Shown: in pieces, positions 40,283-49,422 of the stretch
Layout of the letters: the number at the start of each line of letters is the position of its first letter
Position numbering within the stretch: position 1 is the first letter of the stretch
Assembly: GCA_946480445.1 (NCBI GenBank)
Contig: CAMLJN010000023.1
Coordinates: forward strand, 1 to 64,000
From: an uncultured Buttiauxella sp.
GTDB taxonomy: Bacteria; Pseudomonadota; Gammaproteobacteria; Enterobacterales; Enterobacteriaceae
Direction of reading: 5' to 3'
Length of the DNA stretch: 64,000 nucleotides
Program-made: the position numbers and the translations under genes
Notes under the pieces: generated by a model
Told to the model about the DNA's origin: nothing
Database searches by the model: none
Seen by the model: the letters and a program-made list of their open reading frames with translations, nothing else

Positions 40283-41716
40283 TTAGCTGCTTGAAGAGCT
40301 AAATTGCTTGTTCAGATAGTTTGCCGTGTTGTTCAGCTTGTTGACCAAGGTATCAAGCGAGGTGAACTGTGCTTTGTAACGTGCCATGGTGGCATCAATG
40401 GTGTTGCTCATAGCGTCATAACGTTTACTGAGCGTTTTCAACGTGCTGTTGATCCCGTCGGTGGCGTTTTTAATCGCGCCGGAACTGCTGGTGGAGGTGC
40501 TCAACATGCCGTTAAGCGTCTTATCCATCTGGGTTGCAAAACCGGTGGTTTTACCGTCGCCGACAAAGTACTGCGTCACGCCCTGCGGATTATCAGTCAG
40601 CGCTTTGGTGAGTTTTGCGTCATCAACTTTCAGCAGGCCTGTTTCGCCGTTGGCGCCGGTGACCGGATCCTGCGTAATGCCGAGCTGCGCCATAATTTTG
40701 AAGGTGCCGCTTTCGACGTTAGTAAACTGTGAACGCAGCTGCGCCTGAATAGAACGCACGGTGCTATCGCCGATCAGCGCGCCGTTGGCGGTAGACTGGG
40801 TAGCGGAATCTTTATCGACGGCAACGTATTTCGTTACGCTTGCGATCGTTGACTGTAGCGTGTTGTAAGCGCTAACCCAGTCGGTGATCGCTTTTTTGCT
40901 GGCGTCGGTGGCGCGGGTGACTTCCAGGTTTTCATTGGCGGTGCTTTGCGCTTTTAGCGTAAAGGTCACGCCGGGCAGGGCGTCGGAAATCGTATTGCTG
41001 GAGCGCTCAATCTCAACGTCGTTAACGACGATCTTCGCGTTTTGCGAGGTGGTCTGAACCTTCAGCGCGCCTGTTTTACTGCCGGAGTCGTAGCCAATGA
41101 CGCCTTGCAGCGTGTCATCGCCGGTGACGCTCACCGTCATATCTGAGCTGGTGCCGGTAGACTTTGAGGTCAGCATCAGGCGGTAGTCGTTGTCGTTGGC
41201 TTTGACGACCGTTGCCGTGACGTTGCCGTTCGCGCCGTTAATCGCTTTCGCTATGCCTGTCAGGGAGGTGTCAGCGTCGGACAAGGTGACCTTCAGCGGC
41301 TCTTTTGTGCCCGGCTGAGTAATGGTAATGGTGCGTGTGCCACCGGTGGTGGCACCCAGCTGCGCACTATTAGAAGCAATGCTGCCCGTGGTTAACACCT
41401 GGGGTTTGGCCAGCTGTTTTACGTTGACGGTGTAGTTACCTACGGTGGCATCGCTGGTGGTCGCCGCGCTGAAAGCGGTATTGGTGCTGCTGACCGACGT
41501 TGAGTTATAAGTAGAGGATTTTGCCAGCGCAGCCGTTGCTGTCTCGAGATTTTGCAGCGAACTTTGTAACTTCCCGTAGGCACTTAACTGTGCGTTATAG
41601 GTGCTTTGCTGTTTGGTGATCGCCGTCAGCTTGCCCCTTTCTGCAGTTTCCAGCTGATCGTACAAATCCGCCAGGTTCAGGTTAGAGCCTACCCCGAGAT
41701 TGCTGATTGTAGCCAT
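40283..41716 (-). CDS. fliD: Flagellar filament cap protein FliD
   Basis: A 477-residue protein (HAP2) that caps the filament and helps FliC polymerise. Conserved ends: NLGVGSNLNLADLYDQLETAERGKL and, at the C-terminus, MDKTLNGML...RYKAQFTSLDTLVNKLN. The middle is Ser/Thr-rich. It is divergent from fliC and has its own sigma-28 promoter. Confidence 0.97.
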   Translation of the reverse strand: MATISNLGVGSNLNLADLYDQLETAERGKLTAITKQQSTYNAQLSAYGKLQSSLQNLETATAALAKSSTYNSTSVSSTNTAFSAATTSDATVGNYTVNVKQLAKPQVLTTGSIASNSAQLGATTGGTRTITITQPGTKEPLKVTLSDADTSLTGIAKAINGANGNVTATVVKANDNDYRLMLTSKSTGTSSDMTVSVTGDDTLQGVIGYDSGSKTGALKVQTTSQNAKIVVNDVEIERSSNTISDALPGVTFTLKAQSTANENLEVTRATDASKKAITDWVSAYNTLQSTIASVTKYVAVDKDSATQSTANGALIGDSTVRSIQAQLRSQFTNVESGTFKIMAQLGITQDPVTGANGETGLLKVDDAKLTKALTDNPQGVTQYFVGDGKTTGFATQMDKTLNGMLSTSTSSSGAIKNATDGINSTLKTLSKRYDAMSNTIDATMARYKAQFTSLDTLVNKLNNTANYLNKQFSSSSS

Positions 41717-41754
41717 TGATGTCTTCCTTATAAGTCGATGGTAGTTCCAGTCAG

Positions 41755-41781
41755 TTATCGGCGGGAGTGCGGGAAAGTTTA
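41755..41781 (-). promoter_or_regulatory. Sigma-28 (FliA) promoter of fliDST
   Basis: On the minus strand the -35 TAAACTTT and the -10 GCCGATAA are 11 bases apart. The -10 matches the FliA consensus perfectly and the -35 TAAAGTTT has one mismatch. About 40 bases before fliD. Confidence 0.93.
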
Positions 41782-42025
41782 CCGTTCGCTAAAAAAAATA
41801 ATCACCGGAATAGCAGGGCAGGAATAAGGCTTATATGACGATTGTCCATCGCTGCCGCTTCCTTTATATAGCCGGTGACTGTCACTCAGAAACCCGGCAG
41901 CTCAAGAAGCCTGTTAATTAACGCGAAAGCCGGATGTTAAGCGGGGCGATATGGCGCGTCAGGGCGCTGAATTATTGTTTTAATTATTTAAAATCATGTG
42001 GTTATAAATTTTTTAGTTTTATTTC
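41782..42025. other. fliD-fliC intergenic DNA
   Basis: AT-rich DNA between the two divergent sigma-28 promoters. I see no gene or other clear signal. Confidence 0.5.
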
Positions 42026-42052
42026 TAAAGTTGGCACTTATCACGCCGATAC
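42026..42052 (+). promoter_or_regulatory. Sigma-28 (FliA) promoter of fliC
   Basis: The -35 TAAAGTTG and the -10 GCCGATAC are 11 bases apart, one mismatch in each octamer from the FliA consensus TAAAGTTT-N11-GCCGATAA. It lies about 75 bases before the fliC start. Confidence 0.95.
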
Positions 42053-42125
42053 CCTTGAAGACGGTGAGAGACGCCGTGAGTGTTAGGCACCGAACCTAAA
42101 CCCAATTTTTGAAGGAAATAAAATT

Positions 42126-42983
42126 ATGGCAGTTATCAATACTAACCTGTTGTCCCTGACTACTCAGAACAACCTGAACAAATCTCAGTCTGCACTGGGC
42201 ACTGCTATCGAGCGTCTGTCCTCCGGTCTGCGTATCAACAGCGCCAAAGACGAGGCGGCCGGTCTGGCGATTACTAACCGCTTCACCTCTAACATCAAAG
42301 GTCTGACTCAGGCTTCCCGTAACGCGAACGACGGTATCTCTATCGCGCAGACCGCTGAAGGCTCCCTGAACGAAATCAACAACAACTTGCAGCGTATTCG
42401 TGAGCTGGCGGTTCAGGCGCAGAACGGGACTAACTCCGGTTCTGACATCGACTCCATCCAGTCTGAAGTTAACCAGCGTCTGGACGAAATCAATCGCGTT
42501 GCTAACCAGAGCCAGTTCAACGGCATCAAAATTCTGGCAGGCTCCAGCACCGCGACCACTATCTCAATCCAGGTTGGCGCAAACGACGGTCAGAAAATTG
42601 ACATCTCCATCAGCGGCAACAGCGCCTGGAACAAATTCACGGCAACGGGTACTGCGGGCACCACCACGGGTCTGGCTTCCGGCGAATCTCGTGCCGTGAC
42701 CACGAAAGGCTTCGACGTGCTGGCAGCGGTTGATGCTTCCCTGAAAGCTGTTGATACCCAACGTTCAGACCTGGGTGCGATTCAGAACCGTTTCGAATCC
42801 ACTATCTCTAACCTGAACAACACCGTGACTAACCTGTCCGCAGCGCAGTCCCGTATTCAGGATGCCGATTACGCGACCGAAGTGTCCAACATGAGCCGCG
42901 CGCAGATCCTGCAGCAGGCTGGTACTTCCGTTCTGTCCCAGGCAAACCAGGTACCGCAGAGCGTTCTGTCTCTGCTGCGTTAA
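42126..42983 (+). CDS. fliC: Flagellin FliC, short form without D2/D3
   Basis: A 285-residue filament protein. The N-terminal D0/D1 part (AVINTNLLSLTTQNNLNKSQ... ~1-165) and the C-terminal D1/D0 part (~196-285, ending NQVPQSVLSLLR) are strongly conserved, but the variable middle is only ~25 residues and very rich in Thr, Ser, Ala and Gly (~171-194). E. coli K-12 flagellin has 498 residues. The outer domains D2 and D3 are therefore missing. The Ser/Thr patch is a likely target of the glycosyltransferase encoded just downstream. Ribosome-binding site gaagga. Confidence 0.97.
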   Translation: MAVINTNLLSLTTQNNLNKSQSALGTAIERLSSGLRINSAKDEAAGLAITNRFTSNIKGLTQASRNANDGISIAQTAEGSLNEINNNLQRIRELAVQAQNGTNSGSDIDSIQSEVNQRLDEINRVANQSQFNGIKILAGSSTATTISIQVGANDGQKIDISISGNSAWNKFTATGTAGTTTGLASGESRAVTTKGFDVLAAVDASLKAVDTQRSDLGAIQNRFESTISNLNNTVTNLSAAQSRIQDADYATEVSNMSRAQILQQAGTSVLSQANQVPQSVLSLLR

Positions 42984-43015
42984 TCCTGACGGCCTTCAAG
43001 CTCTGGAACTTATCA

Positions 43016-43041
43016 AGCCAACCATCCGGTTGGCTTTTTTT
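43016..43041 (+). terminator. Rho-independent terminator of fliC
   Basis: An 8-bp stem agccaacc/ggttggct with a four-base loop, then seven T residues, 32 bases after the fliC stop. Confidence 0.95.
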
Positions 43042-43128
43042 ATTCTTAAGCTTTGTCGCCGCGTGAAAGCGTGGAATTAACCGAAATATTGCCATTTACT
43101 CTCACAATTAGCCCGGCAGGCCGGAAGG

Positions 43129-43134
43129 TATGAT
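43129..43134 (+). promoter_or_regulatory. Possible -10 element of the glycosylation operon
   Basis: TATGAT lies 42 bases before the first gene of the island. The -35 partner is poor and no sigma-28 motif was found between the fliC terminator and 43176. Read-through from fliC is the alternative. Confidence 0.3.
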
Positions 43135-43175
43135 CCCCGTGTCACAGCCGAAGCTTATCTTAAGGAAAATTTGCC

Positions 43176-46100
43176 GTGCAGTTAACTGGGCTCTCAGCAA
43201 CCCGTACAGAACACGCTATCGCGCGTGAGATGTCTGTCGTGCATTTGCAGGCCGTTGCACATTTGTATGGTTTGCAAACGGCTGCGCCGGAAAAAGCGCG
43301 GATCCTTGAGTTAGGGTGTGAAGGCGGGGCGAACTTATTGCCTCAGGCGCTTCGCTATCCGCAGGCGCAGTTTGTCGGCATTGAGCTGGCCTGCGAAGAC
43401 TATGCCGTGCCCCAGCAGCACATCCTTAGTAACGGCGCCGATAATTTACAGCTGGCCCTGCTGTCTGTCGATCAGGTTTTGGCCCTCGAATGCGGTGAGT
43501 TTGATTATATTTTGTTGCACGGCAGCTTCACGCTGCTGGGTAACGCGACTACCGATGCTCTGCTTGATTACTGTCGCCAGCACCTTAGCCCGCAGGGTGT
43601 GATTGTTATTTCCTGGGCGTGTAATCCCGGGGCCAAACTGCGCGAAGCGTTGCGCGATGCGGTACAAATCCACAGTAGCCTTGCCGCCGATGAGCAAACC
43701 CAGCTGGCCTGCGCCCGCGCGATGATGACTTTTATGTCCCTTGGCAGCGTGCCCAACCAGGACTGGAGCCAGCGCCTGAGCGAAGCCGCCGGACAGGCAG
43801 AACACCTTTCCGATACCTTATTTAGCCACCACTATCTACAAGGGCAGAACGAAGCTGAATATCTGCTTGAGTTTTCCGCACGCGTGGCAAATGCGGGCCT
43901 GACCTATGTGGGCGATTGTGCGCCGCAGGTCGAACTCCCGGCGCACTTTGGGGAACAGGTTGCCAAAATGCACGAGGCGATATGCCCCACGGCGCATAAG
44001 ATCCTCAGCCAACAGTATCTGGACTTTGCCGTGAATCGCGCAGGACGTATGAGCCTGCTTACCCATGCGCAACAGGCTGAACGCATCGCCGTACTGCCCG
44101 ATATGTCGCGCCTGGCAGACTTTAACTGGGCAGGCAGTTTCCGCCGCATCGAGATAAACGGCCATATTGATAACGCTTTTGCCGGTCATGACGGCGTGCG
44201 CATAGCTACCGATGACGGCATCACGCTTTCCCTGTTGGATGCGCTGGGCGAGGCCTGGCCTGCCAGCCTGAGCCTGGATCAGCTGGTTTTCCTGCTCCAG
44301 CAGCCGGATGAAGAAGTAGAAGGGTTGCGTGAAAAAGTCCTCGCCTCTCTTCAGGCCCTGTTTGAAAGAGGGCTGGGGCCGCTGCATTACCGGCTAGGGC
44401 AATGCGAATATCAAAAAAGTCATGCCCTGCGGGCGGGGCTGGTATGTGAAGTCACGCCGCAAATAATCACTAATGCCTGGCATGAGCCGCTGACAGTAAC
44501 AGAGCAGGAGCGTGCGGCGCTGCGGGAAGGATTACCGCCCGTAAGCGAAGAGAGTTTTGCGCTGCACGACAGTCTTCGCCACAAAGGGCTGCTGGAAGCC
44601 GCACCCTTTGCCTGGCGCTATTATCTCCAGTCGCTGCTGAAAGTCGCGCCAGCGGATAAAGCCTGGCCGCTGGTTCTCTCCATCCTGATTTATGCCAGCG
44701 AAGCTAAATCCGGCGGCTTCTCCTGCGCGAAACAGGTCGCGCTGGCCAAAGCCCATCCGCAAAGCGATGCCCCGGATATGACGCCGCTGCGACAAAAAAC
44801 GATCGATGCGGTGGAAGCGCTGCTGGCGACAGGTGAGAACAGCAAAGCGCGCCAGGACGTGCAGGCGCTGATTGCGGAAAAACCGCTGAAGATGTACGCC
44901 TGGTATTTGCTGGCGAACATCAATACCCGCACGGGAAACTACGCCGACGCGCTGGCGGCGATGAACAGCACGCTGGCGCTTCAGGCTTCAAGCTGGCGGC
45001 TTTACTACGAGCTGGCGGCGATTTATTTCCGCAACGATATGAGCTGGCATGCCGGGCGAGTCGTCCGCGCTGTCCTGCGCTGTGATAAAACCAACGGTCC
45101 GGCTTGGGATTTGCTTGGCTCGCTGCACCGGGATTTTCAGCAGTTTAAACGGGCTGAATTCTGCGCCCGCAGAGCCTACCAGCTGGAGCCGAAAAATGCG
45201 GGCATCGTCGGCAATCTGGGCACTATTCTGGGCGATCAGTCAAAGATGGACGAGGCGCTGCCGTATTTGCGCCGCGCCGTGAAATACGCACCGGATAATT
45301 TCGGCTATATAACCAATCTGCTGTTTGGGCTGACCCATAATGCGTCCTTAAGCGCGGCTGAGCTCTTTGCCGAGCATTTAGATTACGGCAACCGTGTTCA
45401 GCGCTGGGCAGATAAACAGAACTTCACCGGCTGGCTTCCTGAAGACAGAGATCCGCAGCGCAGATTGCGAATTGGTTTTGTCTCGGGTGATTTTGGCGAG
45501 CACCCGGTCACCAACTTCCTGGCCCCGGTCTGGTATAGCCTGGATCGCAGCCGCTACGAGCTGTTTGGTTATCACTCCTCGCCGCTAAACGATAACGTCA
45601 CAAAGCAGCTGGCGAGCCACGCCACGGGCTGGCGCGAGGTGGTGAAATACAGCGAGCTGGAGCTGGCCGAGCAAATTAAGGCCGACAGGATCGATATCCT
45701 GATCGATCTTTCCGGCCATACCGCCTACAACCGCCTTCCTGCCTTTGCCCTGCGTCCTTCGCCGGTGCAGATGACATGGATTGGCTATCCGGGAACATCC
45801 GGTCTGAGTTCGATTGATTATCGAATTATCAGTCCGGGCATCGCGGCCCCGGGAAAGCTCGACGATCAGTTCACCGAAAAACTGATTTATGTCCCGCTGC
45901 CTAAACAATTCGAGCCAGAAAAAAACAGCCCGGCGGTCGAAACGCTGCCCGCTTTGCGCAACGGATTTCTCACCTTTGGCAGTTTTAACCGCCCGAAAAA
46001 GCTCAACGATCGTGTGCTGGCCCTGTGGGCGCAGATCCTTTGCCGCCTGCCGACATCCCGCATGATCATCGGCTATATGTCCGGAAGCGAGATGCAGGAG

Positions 46101-46568
46101 AAGATCCGTGCCGTTCTGCTGCAACATGGCGTGCGTCACGAGCAGCTGATTTTCCGCGAGAAAACCCTGCTGGTGGACTACCTGGCGATGCACAACGAAG
46201 TCGATATTCTGCTCGACGCCTTCCCTTATACCGGCGGAACGACAACCAACCACGGTGCCTGGATGGGGGTGCCGACGATCACCCTGGCAGGGGAAACAAT
46301 GGCTGCGCGCCAGGGCGTCGATATTCTTCACGGCTATGGCCTGCAGGAATTTGTCGCGGAATCGGAAGAAGACTACGTCGGTAAAGCCGTGGGCTGGAAT
46401 GAGGATTTAGCGCGTCTGAATACGCTGCGCATGGGCCTCAGGGATGTCATGGCTATCGGCGACGGGCAGCAGCAAAGCATCGCTACGCTGTTTGAAAAAA
46501 CACTCCGTGAAAGCTGGCAGCGCTGGTGCGCAGGCGTTCCGGTCCAGAGCTTTACCCTGAATGATTAA
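43176..46568 (+). CDS. Methyltransferase-TPR-OGT (GT41) fusion, putative flagellin glycosyltransferase
   Basis: A 1130-residue protein with three parts. Residues ~1-260 are an SAM-methyltransferase fold with LELGCEGG (~45-52) and a following regulatory region; a winged-helix-like segment lies at ~345-410. Residues ~555-715 hold about four TPR repeats (LQASSWRLYYELAAIYF, GNLGTILGDQSKMDEALPYL). Residues ~760-1120 are a GT41/SPINDLY-type glycosyltransferase: FVSGDFGEHPVTNF with H776, matching the active-site histidine region of OGT, FGSFNRPKKLND with K942 matching the UDP-binding lysine, and TTNHGAWMGVPTITLAGE. It should move a sugar to Ser/Thr of FliC; the methyltransferase may methylate the glycan. 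GTG start with aagga eight bases upstream. First gene of the island. Confidence 0.9.
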   Translation: MQLTGLSATRTEHAIAREMSVVHLQAVAHLYGLQTAAPEKARILELGCEGGANLLPQALRYPQAQFVGIELACEDYAVPQQHILSNGADNLQLALLSVDQVLALECGEFDYILLHGSFTLLGNATTDALLDYCRQHLSPQGVIVISWACNPGAKLREALRDAVQIHSSLAADEQTQLACARAMMTFMSLGSVPNQDWSQRLSEAAGQAEHLSDTLFSHHYLQGQNEAEYLLEFSARVANAGLTYVGDCAPQVELPAHFGEQVAKMHEAICPTAHKILSQQYLDFAVNRAGRMSLLTHAQQAERIAVLPDMSRLADFNWAGSFRRIEINGHIDNAFAGHDGVRIATDDGITLSLLDALGEAWPASLSLDQLVFLLQQPDEEVEGLREKVLASLQALFERGLGPLHYRLGQCEYQKSHALRAGLVCEVTPQIITNAWHEPLTVTEQERAALREGLPPVSEESFALHDSLRHKGLLEAAPFAWRYYLQSLLKVAPADKAWPLVLSILIYASEAKSGGFSCAKQVALAKAHPQSDAPDMTPLRQKTIDAVEALLATGENSKARQDVQALIAEKPLKMYAWYLLANINTRTGNYADALAAMNSTLALQASSWRLYYELAAIYFRNDMSWHAGRVVRAVLRCDKTNGPAWDLLGSLHRDFQQFKRAEFCARRAYQLEPKNAGIVGNLGTILGDQSKMDEALPYLRRAVKYAPDNFGYITNLLFGLTHNASLSAAELFAEHLDYGNRVQRWADKQNFTGWLPEDRDPQRRLRIGFVSGDFGEHPVTNFLAPVWYSLDRSRYELFGYHSSPLNDNVTKQLASHATGWREVVKYSELELAEQIKADRIDILIDLSGHTAYNRLPAFALRPSPVQMTWIGYPGTSGLSSIDYRIISPGIAAPGKLDDQFTEKLIYVPLPKQFEPEKNSPAVETLPALRNGFLTFGSFNRPKKLNDRVLALWAQILCRLPTSRMIIGYMSGSEMQEKIRAVLLQHGVRHEQLIFREKTLLVDYLAMHNEVDILLDAFPYTGGTTTNHGAWMGVPTITLAGETMAARQGVDILHGYGLQEFVAESEEDYVGKAVGWNEDLARLNTLRMGLRDVMAIGDGQQQSIATLFEKTLRESWQRWCAGVPVQSFTLND

Positions 46569-46589
46569 TCTCGCTGGTGGGAGCCGCCG

Positions 46590-47750
46590 ATGAAAGAAAA
46601 TATTTTTGTAACCAGCCCGCTGCTTCCGCCGCTTGAGGAGTTTATTCCCTATCTGGAGCAGATCTGGCAGAACAAATACCTGACCAACGGTGGCGCATTC
46701 CATCAGCAGTTAGAAAAGGCGCTGGCGGAATACCTGGGCGTCGAGCATCTTTGCCTGTTCGCTAACGGTACACTGGCGCTGCTGACGGCGCTTCAGGCGC
46801 TGCGCATTACCGGGGAAGTGATCACCACGCCTTATTCCTTCGTGGCAACGTCGCACTCCCTGCTGTGGAACGGGCTGACGCCTGTCTTCGCCGATATCGA
46901 TCCCAAAACCTGCAATATCGACCCGGACAAAATTGAGCAGCTCATCACGCCTGCCACCTCCGCGATCCTGCCCGTGCACTGTTACGGGCTGCCCTGCGAT
47001 GTGGAGCGCATCCAGACTATCGCCGACGCCTGGGGGCTGAAGGTGATTTACGATGCCGCTCATGCCTTTGGCGTCACCCTGGATAACCGCAGCGTGCTTA
47101 ACTTCGGCGATCTGTCGATTCTGAGTTTCCACGCCACCAAGGTCTTTAACACCTTTGAGGGCGGGGCAATTATTTGCCCGGATGCCAAAATGAAACAGCG
47201 CATCGACTACCTGAAAAACTTTGGCTTTGCCGGAGAAACCACGGTGGTGGCGCCGGGCATTAACGCCAAAATGAATGAAGTGCAGGCCGCGTTTGGCCTG
47301 GTGCAGCTGCAGCACATTGATAAAGCCCTGGCGGATCGCGAGAAAATTTATCATCGCTACTGTGAAGCCTTACGGGATGTACCGGGCATCAGCTGCTTTA
47401 GTGCGCCGGAGAACGTCGAGTGGAACCACGCCTATTTCCCGGTGGTAGTGGAAGAGGACTTTACGCTTACCCGCGATCAGCTTTATGACGTGCTAAAAGA
47501 GCAGAATATTTATTCTCGCCGCTATTTTTATCCGCTGATCAGCTCCTTCTCGATGTATCGCCATTTGCCGTCTGCGCAGCCCGAACGTTTGCCGCAGGCG
47601 CAAGCCGTGGCGCAAAAAATTCTTTGCCTGCCTATCTTCCCGGATCTCGGCGAGGAAGATCTTGACCGCGTGGTGAGCATTATTCGCCAGTACAGCGTTG
47701 GCCCAGCTAACCAGCTCTTAGCGGCTGATATTACCGGAGCCGTAGCATGA
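46590..47750 (+). CDS. DegT/DnrJ/EryC1 sugar aminotransferase (VioA-like)
   Basis: A 386-residue PLP enzyme that likely aminates a nucleotide-linked 4-keto-6-deoxy sugar, as VioA does to make dTDP-viosamine. The PLP lysine is K184 in SFHATKVFNT. The family GTLALLTALQAL and the C-terminal RRYFYPLI are present. The sugar nucleotide must come from elsewhere, since no rmlA/rmlB-like gene is in the window. Overlaps the next gene by four bases. Substrate is inferred. Confidence 0.88.
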   Translation: MKENIFVTSPLLPPLEEFIPYLEQIWQNKYLTNGGAFHQQLEKALAEYLGVEHLCLFANGTLALLTALQALRITGEVITTPYSFVATSHSLLWNGLTPVFADIDPKTCNIDPDKIEQLITPATSAILPVHCYGLPCDVERIQTIADAWGLKVIYDAAHAFGVTLDNRSVLNFGDLSILSFHATKVFNTFEGGAIICPDAKMKQRIDYLKNFGFAGETTVVAPGINAKMNEVQAAFGLVQLQHIDKALADREKIYHRYCEALRDVPGISCFSAPENVEWNHAYFPVVVEEDFTLTRDQLYDVLKEQNIYSRRYFYPLISSFSMYRHLPSAQPERLPQAQAVAQKILCLPIFPDLGEEDLDRVVSIIRQYSVGPANQLLAADITGAVA

Positions 47751-48385
47751 AGCTGGGTATTTACGGCGGCGGGGGCTTAGGGCGTGAAGTGCTGGTGCTG
47801 GCTCAGACGATCAACCGGACGCCGCGCTGGTCCGAAATTTTCTTTATTGATGATCTGAGCGCCGAGACGTCGATTAGCGGCGTGCCGGTAAGACGCTTTA
47901 ACGACGTGGATTTCGACGGGACAGAAGTTGTTATCGCGCTGGGAGAACCGACCTCCCGACAAAAGCTGATGGATAAAGTGCTGGCCAAAATGTCGCTTGC
48001 CACGCTTATCCACCCGCACGTTTTTATTCCGCCGCAAACTGAAATTGGTGCGGGCGCCATTATTTGCAGCGGAGCATTTATCTCGTGCGACGTACGGATT
48101 GGCGCAAATGTCCTGCTCCAGCCGCAGGCCTGCGTCGGACATGATTCTGCCGTGGGGGCGCACAGTGTGATCTCCAGTAACGTCACCCTGGCCGGGCATT
48201 GTGACATCGGCCAGCGCGTCTTTATCGGCATGAACTGCGCGGTGAAAGAACAGACCACGATTGGCCATGACGCCATTATTGGCATGGGTTCTGCGGTGTT
48301 CAGCGATATAGCCGAGGCGACCATTGCCTTAGGAAACCCCGCTCGCGTAATGCGCAAAAATGAGCAGGGTAAAGTTTTTAATTAA
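47747..48385 (+). CDS. PglD/NeuD-like hexapeptide acyltransferase
   Basis: A 212-residue protein. The N-terminal Rossmann-like part starts KLGIYGGGGLGREVL, and the rest (~85-200) is a left-handed beta-helix of hexapeptide repeats (IGAGAIICSGAFI, IGANVLLQPQACVGHD), ending GNPARV. The family acylates the amino group of UDP- or dTDP-4-amino sugars. Here it may use acyl-ACP from the next gene rather than acetyl-CoA; that is inference. Confidence 0.87.
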   Translation: MKLGIYGGGGLGREVLVLAQTINRTPRWSEIFFIDDLSAETSISGVPVRRFNDVDFDGTEVVIALGEPTSRQKLMDKVLAKMSLATLIHPHVFIPPQTEIGAGAIICSGAFISCDVRIGANVLLQPQACVGHDSAVGAHSVISSNVTLAGHCDIGQRVFIGMNCAVKEQTTIGHDAIIGMGSAVFSDIAEATIALGNPARVMRKNEQGKVFN

Positions 48386-48407
48386 TTGTTTTATTGGAAT
48401 CTACTCG

Positions 48408-48647
48408 ATGACTAACTTAATCAAATACAACACCGTCTTTGTCGAAACCTTTGAGGTTTCAGAAGACATTCTTCCCGGCTACCGCTACCAGGATACCCCG
48501 TCATGGGATTCCGTGGGCCATATGAGCATGATTGCCGCGCTGGAAGAAACCTTCGACATCATGATGGACACCGAAGACATTATTGATTTCTCCTCCTGGG
48601 AAAAAGGAAAAGAGATCCTGAAAAAATATGATGTTGAAGTTGCCTGA
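48408..48647 (+). CDS. Dedicated acyl carrier protein
   Basis: A 79-residue acidic helical protein. The phosphopantetheine serine is S35 in WDSVGHM, the equivalent of the DSL motif. ATG 48408 is chosen over an upstream in-frame start at 48360 because it begins the ACP fold and does not overlap the previous gene; the ribosome-binding site is a weak gga. It should carry the acyl chain made by the neighbouring enzymes. Confidence 0.88.
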   Translation: MTNLIKYNTVFVETFEVSEDILPGYRYQDTPSWDSVGHMSMIAALEETFDIMMDTEDIIDFSSWEKGKEILKKYDVEVA

Positions 48648-48665
48648 AACGACTGAGAGGTGAAC

Positions 48666-49412
48666 ATGTTACTGGCCGGAAAAACAGCCGTAGTGACAGG
48701 ATGTCTGCAGGGGATAGGTAAAGCGACGCTGATTGCTTTTGCCCGCCAGGGAGCCAACCTGTTCGCATGCTGTCAGCAAGAAGACGAAGCGTTTAGCGCG
48801 TTTATTAACGAACTGGCCGGTGAACATGGTGTTTCCATCACGCCTGTCTACTTCGATTTGTTAGATGACGCATCCATCAAGCAGGCGGCGGTGAGCATTC
48901 AGAAAACAAAGCAGCCGATAGATATTCTGGTCAACGTCGCGGGCGTGACCCTTGACGCCCTGTTCCCGATGGTGACGATGGCGCAGCTGCAGAAGACGTT
49001 TGCCATTAACTTCTTCTCGCAGATGGTCTTTACCCAGTATATGACGCGCTTAATGCTGCGCAATAAGCGCGGCAGCATCATTAATATTGCCAGCATCTCT
49101 GGCCTGGACGGCAATGCGGGCCAGCTTGCCTACTCTGCCTCCAAGGCGGCGATGGTGGCCGCAACCAAAACGCTGTCGGCCGAGCTGGCTCCGCAGGGTA
49201 TTCGCGTAAATGCGGTTGCACCCGGCGTCATTCAGACGGCGATGACGGAAAATCTCCCGCAAGAGGTGGTGGCGGAAAAACTGGCGGCGGCGGCATTGCC
49301 ACGTCTGGGGCTTGCCGAAGAGGTGGCTAACACGTTGTGCTGGCTGGCTTCGGACGCGGCTGCCTATGTTACCGGGCAGGTGATTCGCGTTGACGGCGGC
49401 ATCGGTCATTAA
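48666..49412 (+). CDS. SDR-family oxidoreductase, FabG-like (first)
   Basis: A 248-residue short-chain dehydrogenase. Cofactor motif VVTGCLQGIG (~9-18), N-V-A-G instead of N-N-A-G (~88), catalytic Ser in NIASISG (~138) and YxxxK in AYSASK (~153-157), ending YVTGQVIRVDGG. It likely reduces a ketone on the acyl chain or sugar. ATG 48666 has agagg five bases upstream; a GTG at 48660 is less likely. Confidence 0.88.
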   Translation: MLLAGKTAVVTGCLQGIGKATLIAFARQGANLFACCQQEDEAFSAFINELAGEHGVSITPVYFDLLDDASIKQAAVSIQKTKQPIDILVNVAGVTLDALFPMVTMAQLQKTFAINFFSQMVFTQYMTRLMLRNKRGSIINIASISGLDGNAGQLAYSASKAAMVAATKTLSAELAPQGIRVNAVAPGVIQTAMTENLPQEVVAEKLAAAALPRLGLAEEVANTLCWLASDAAAYVTGQVIRVDGGIGH

Positions 49413-49422
49413 GGAGCGCTTT

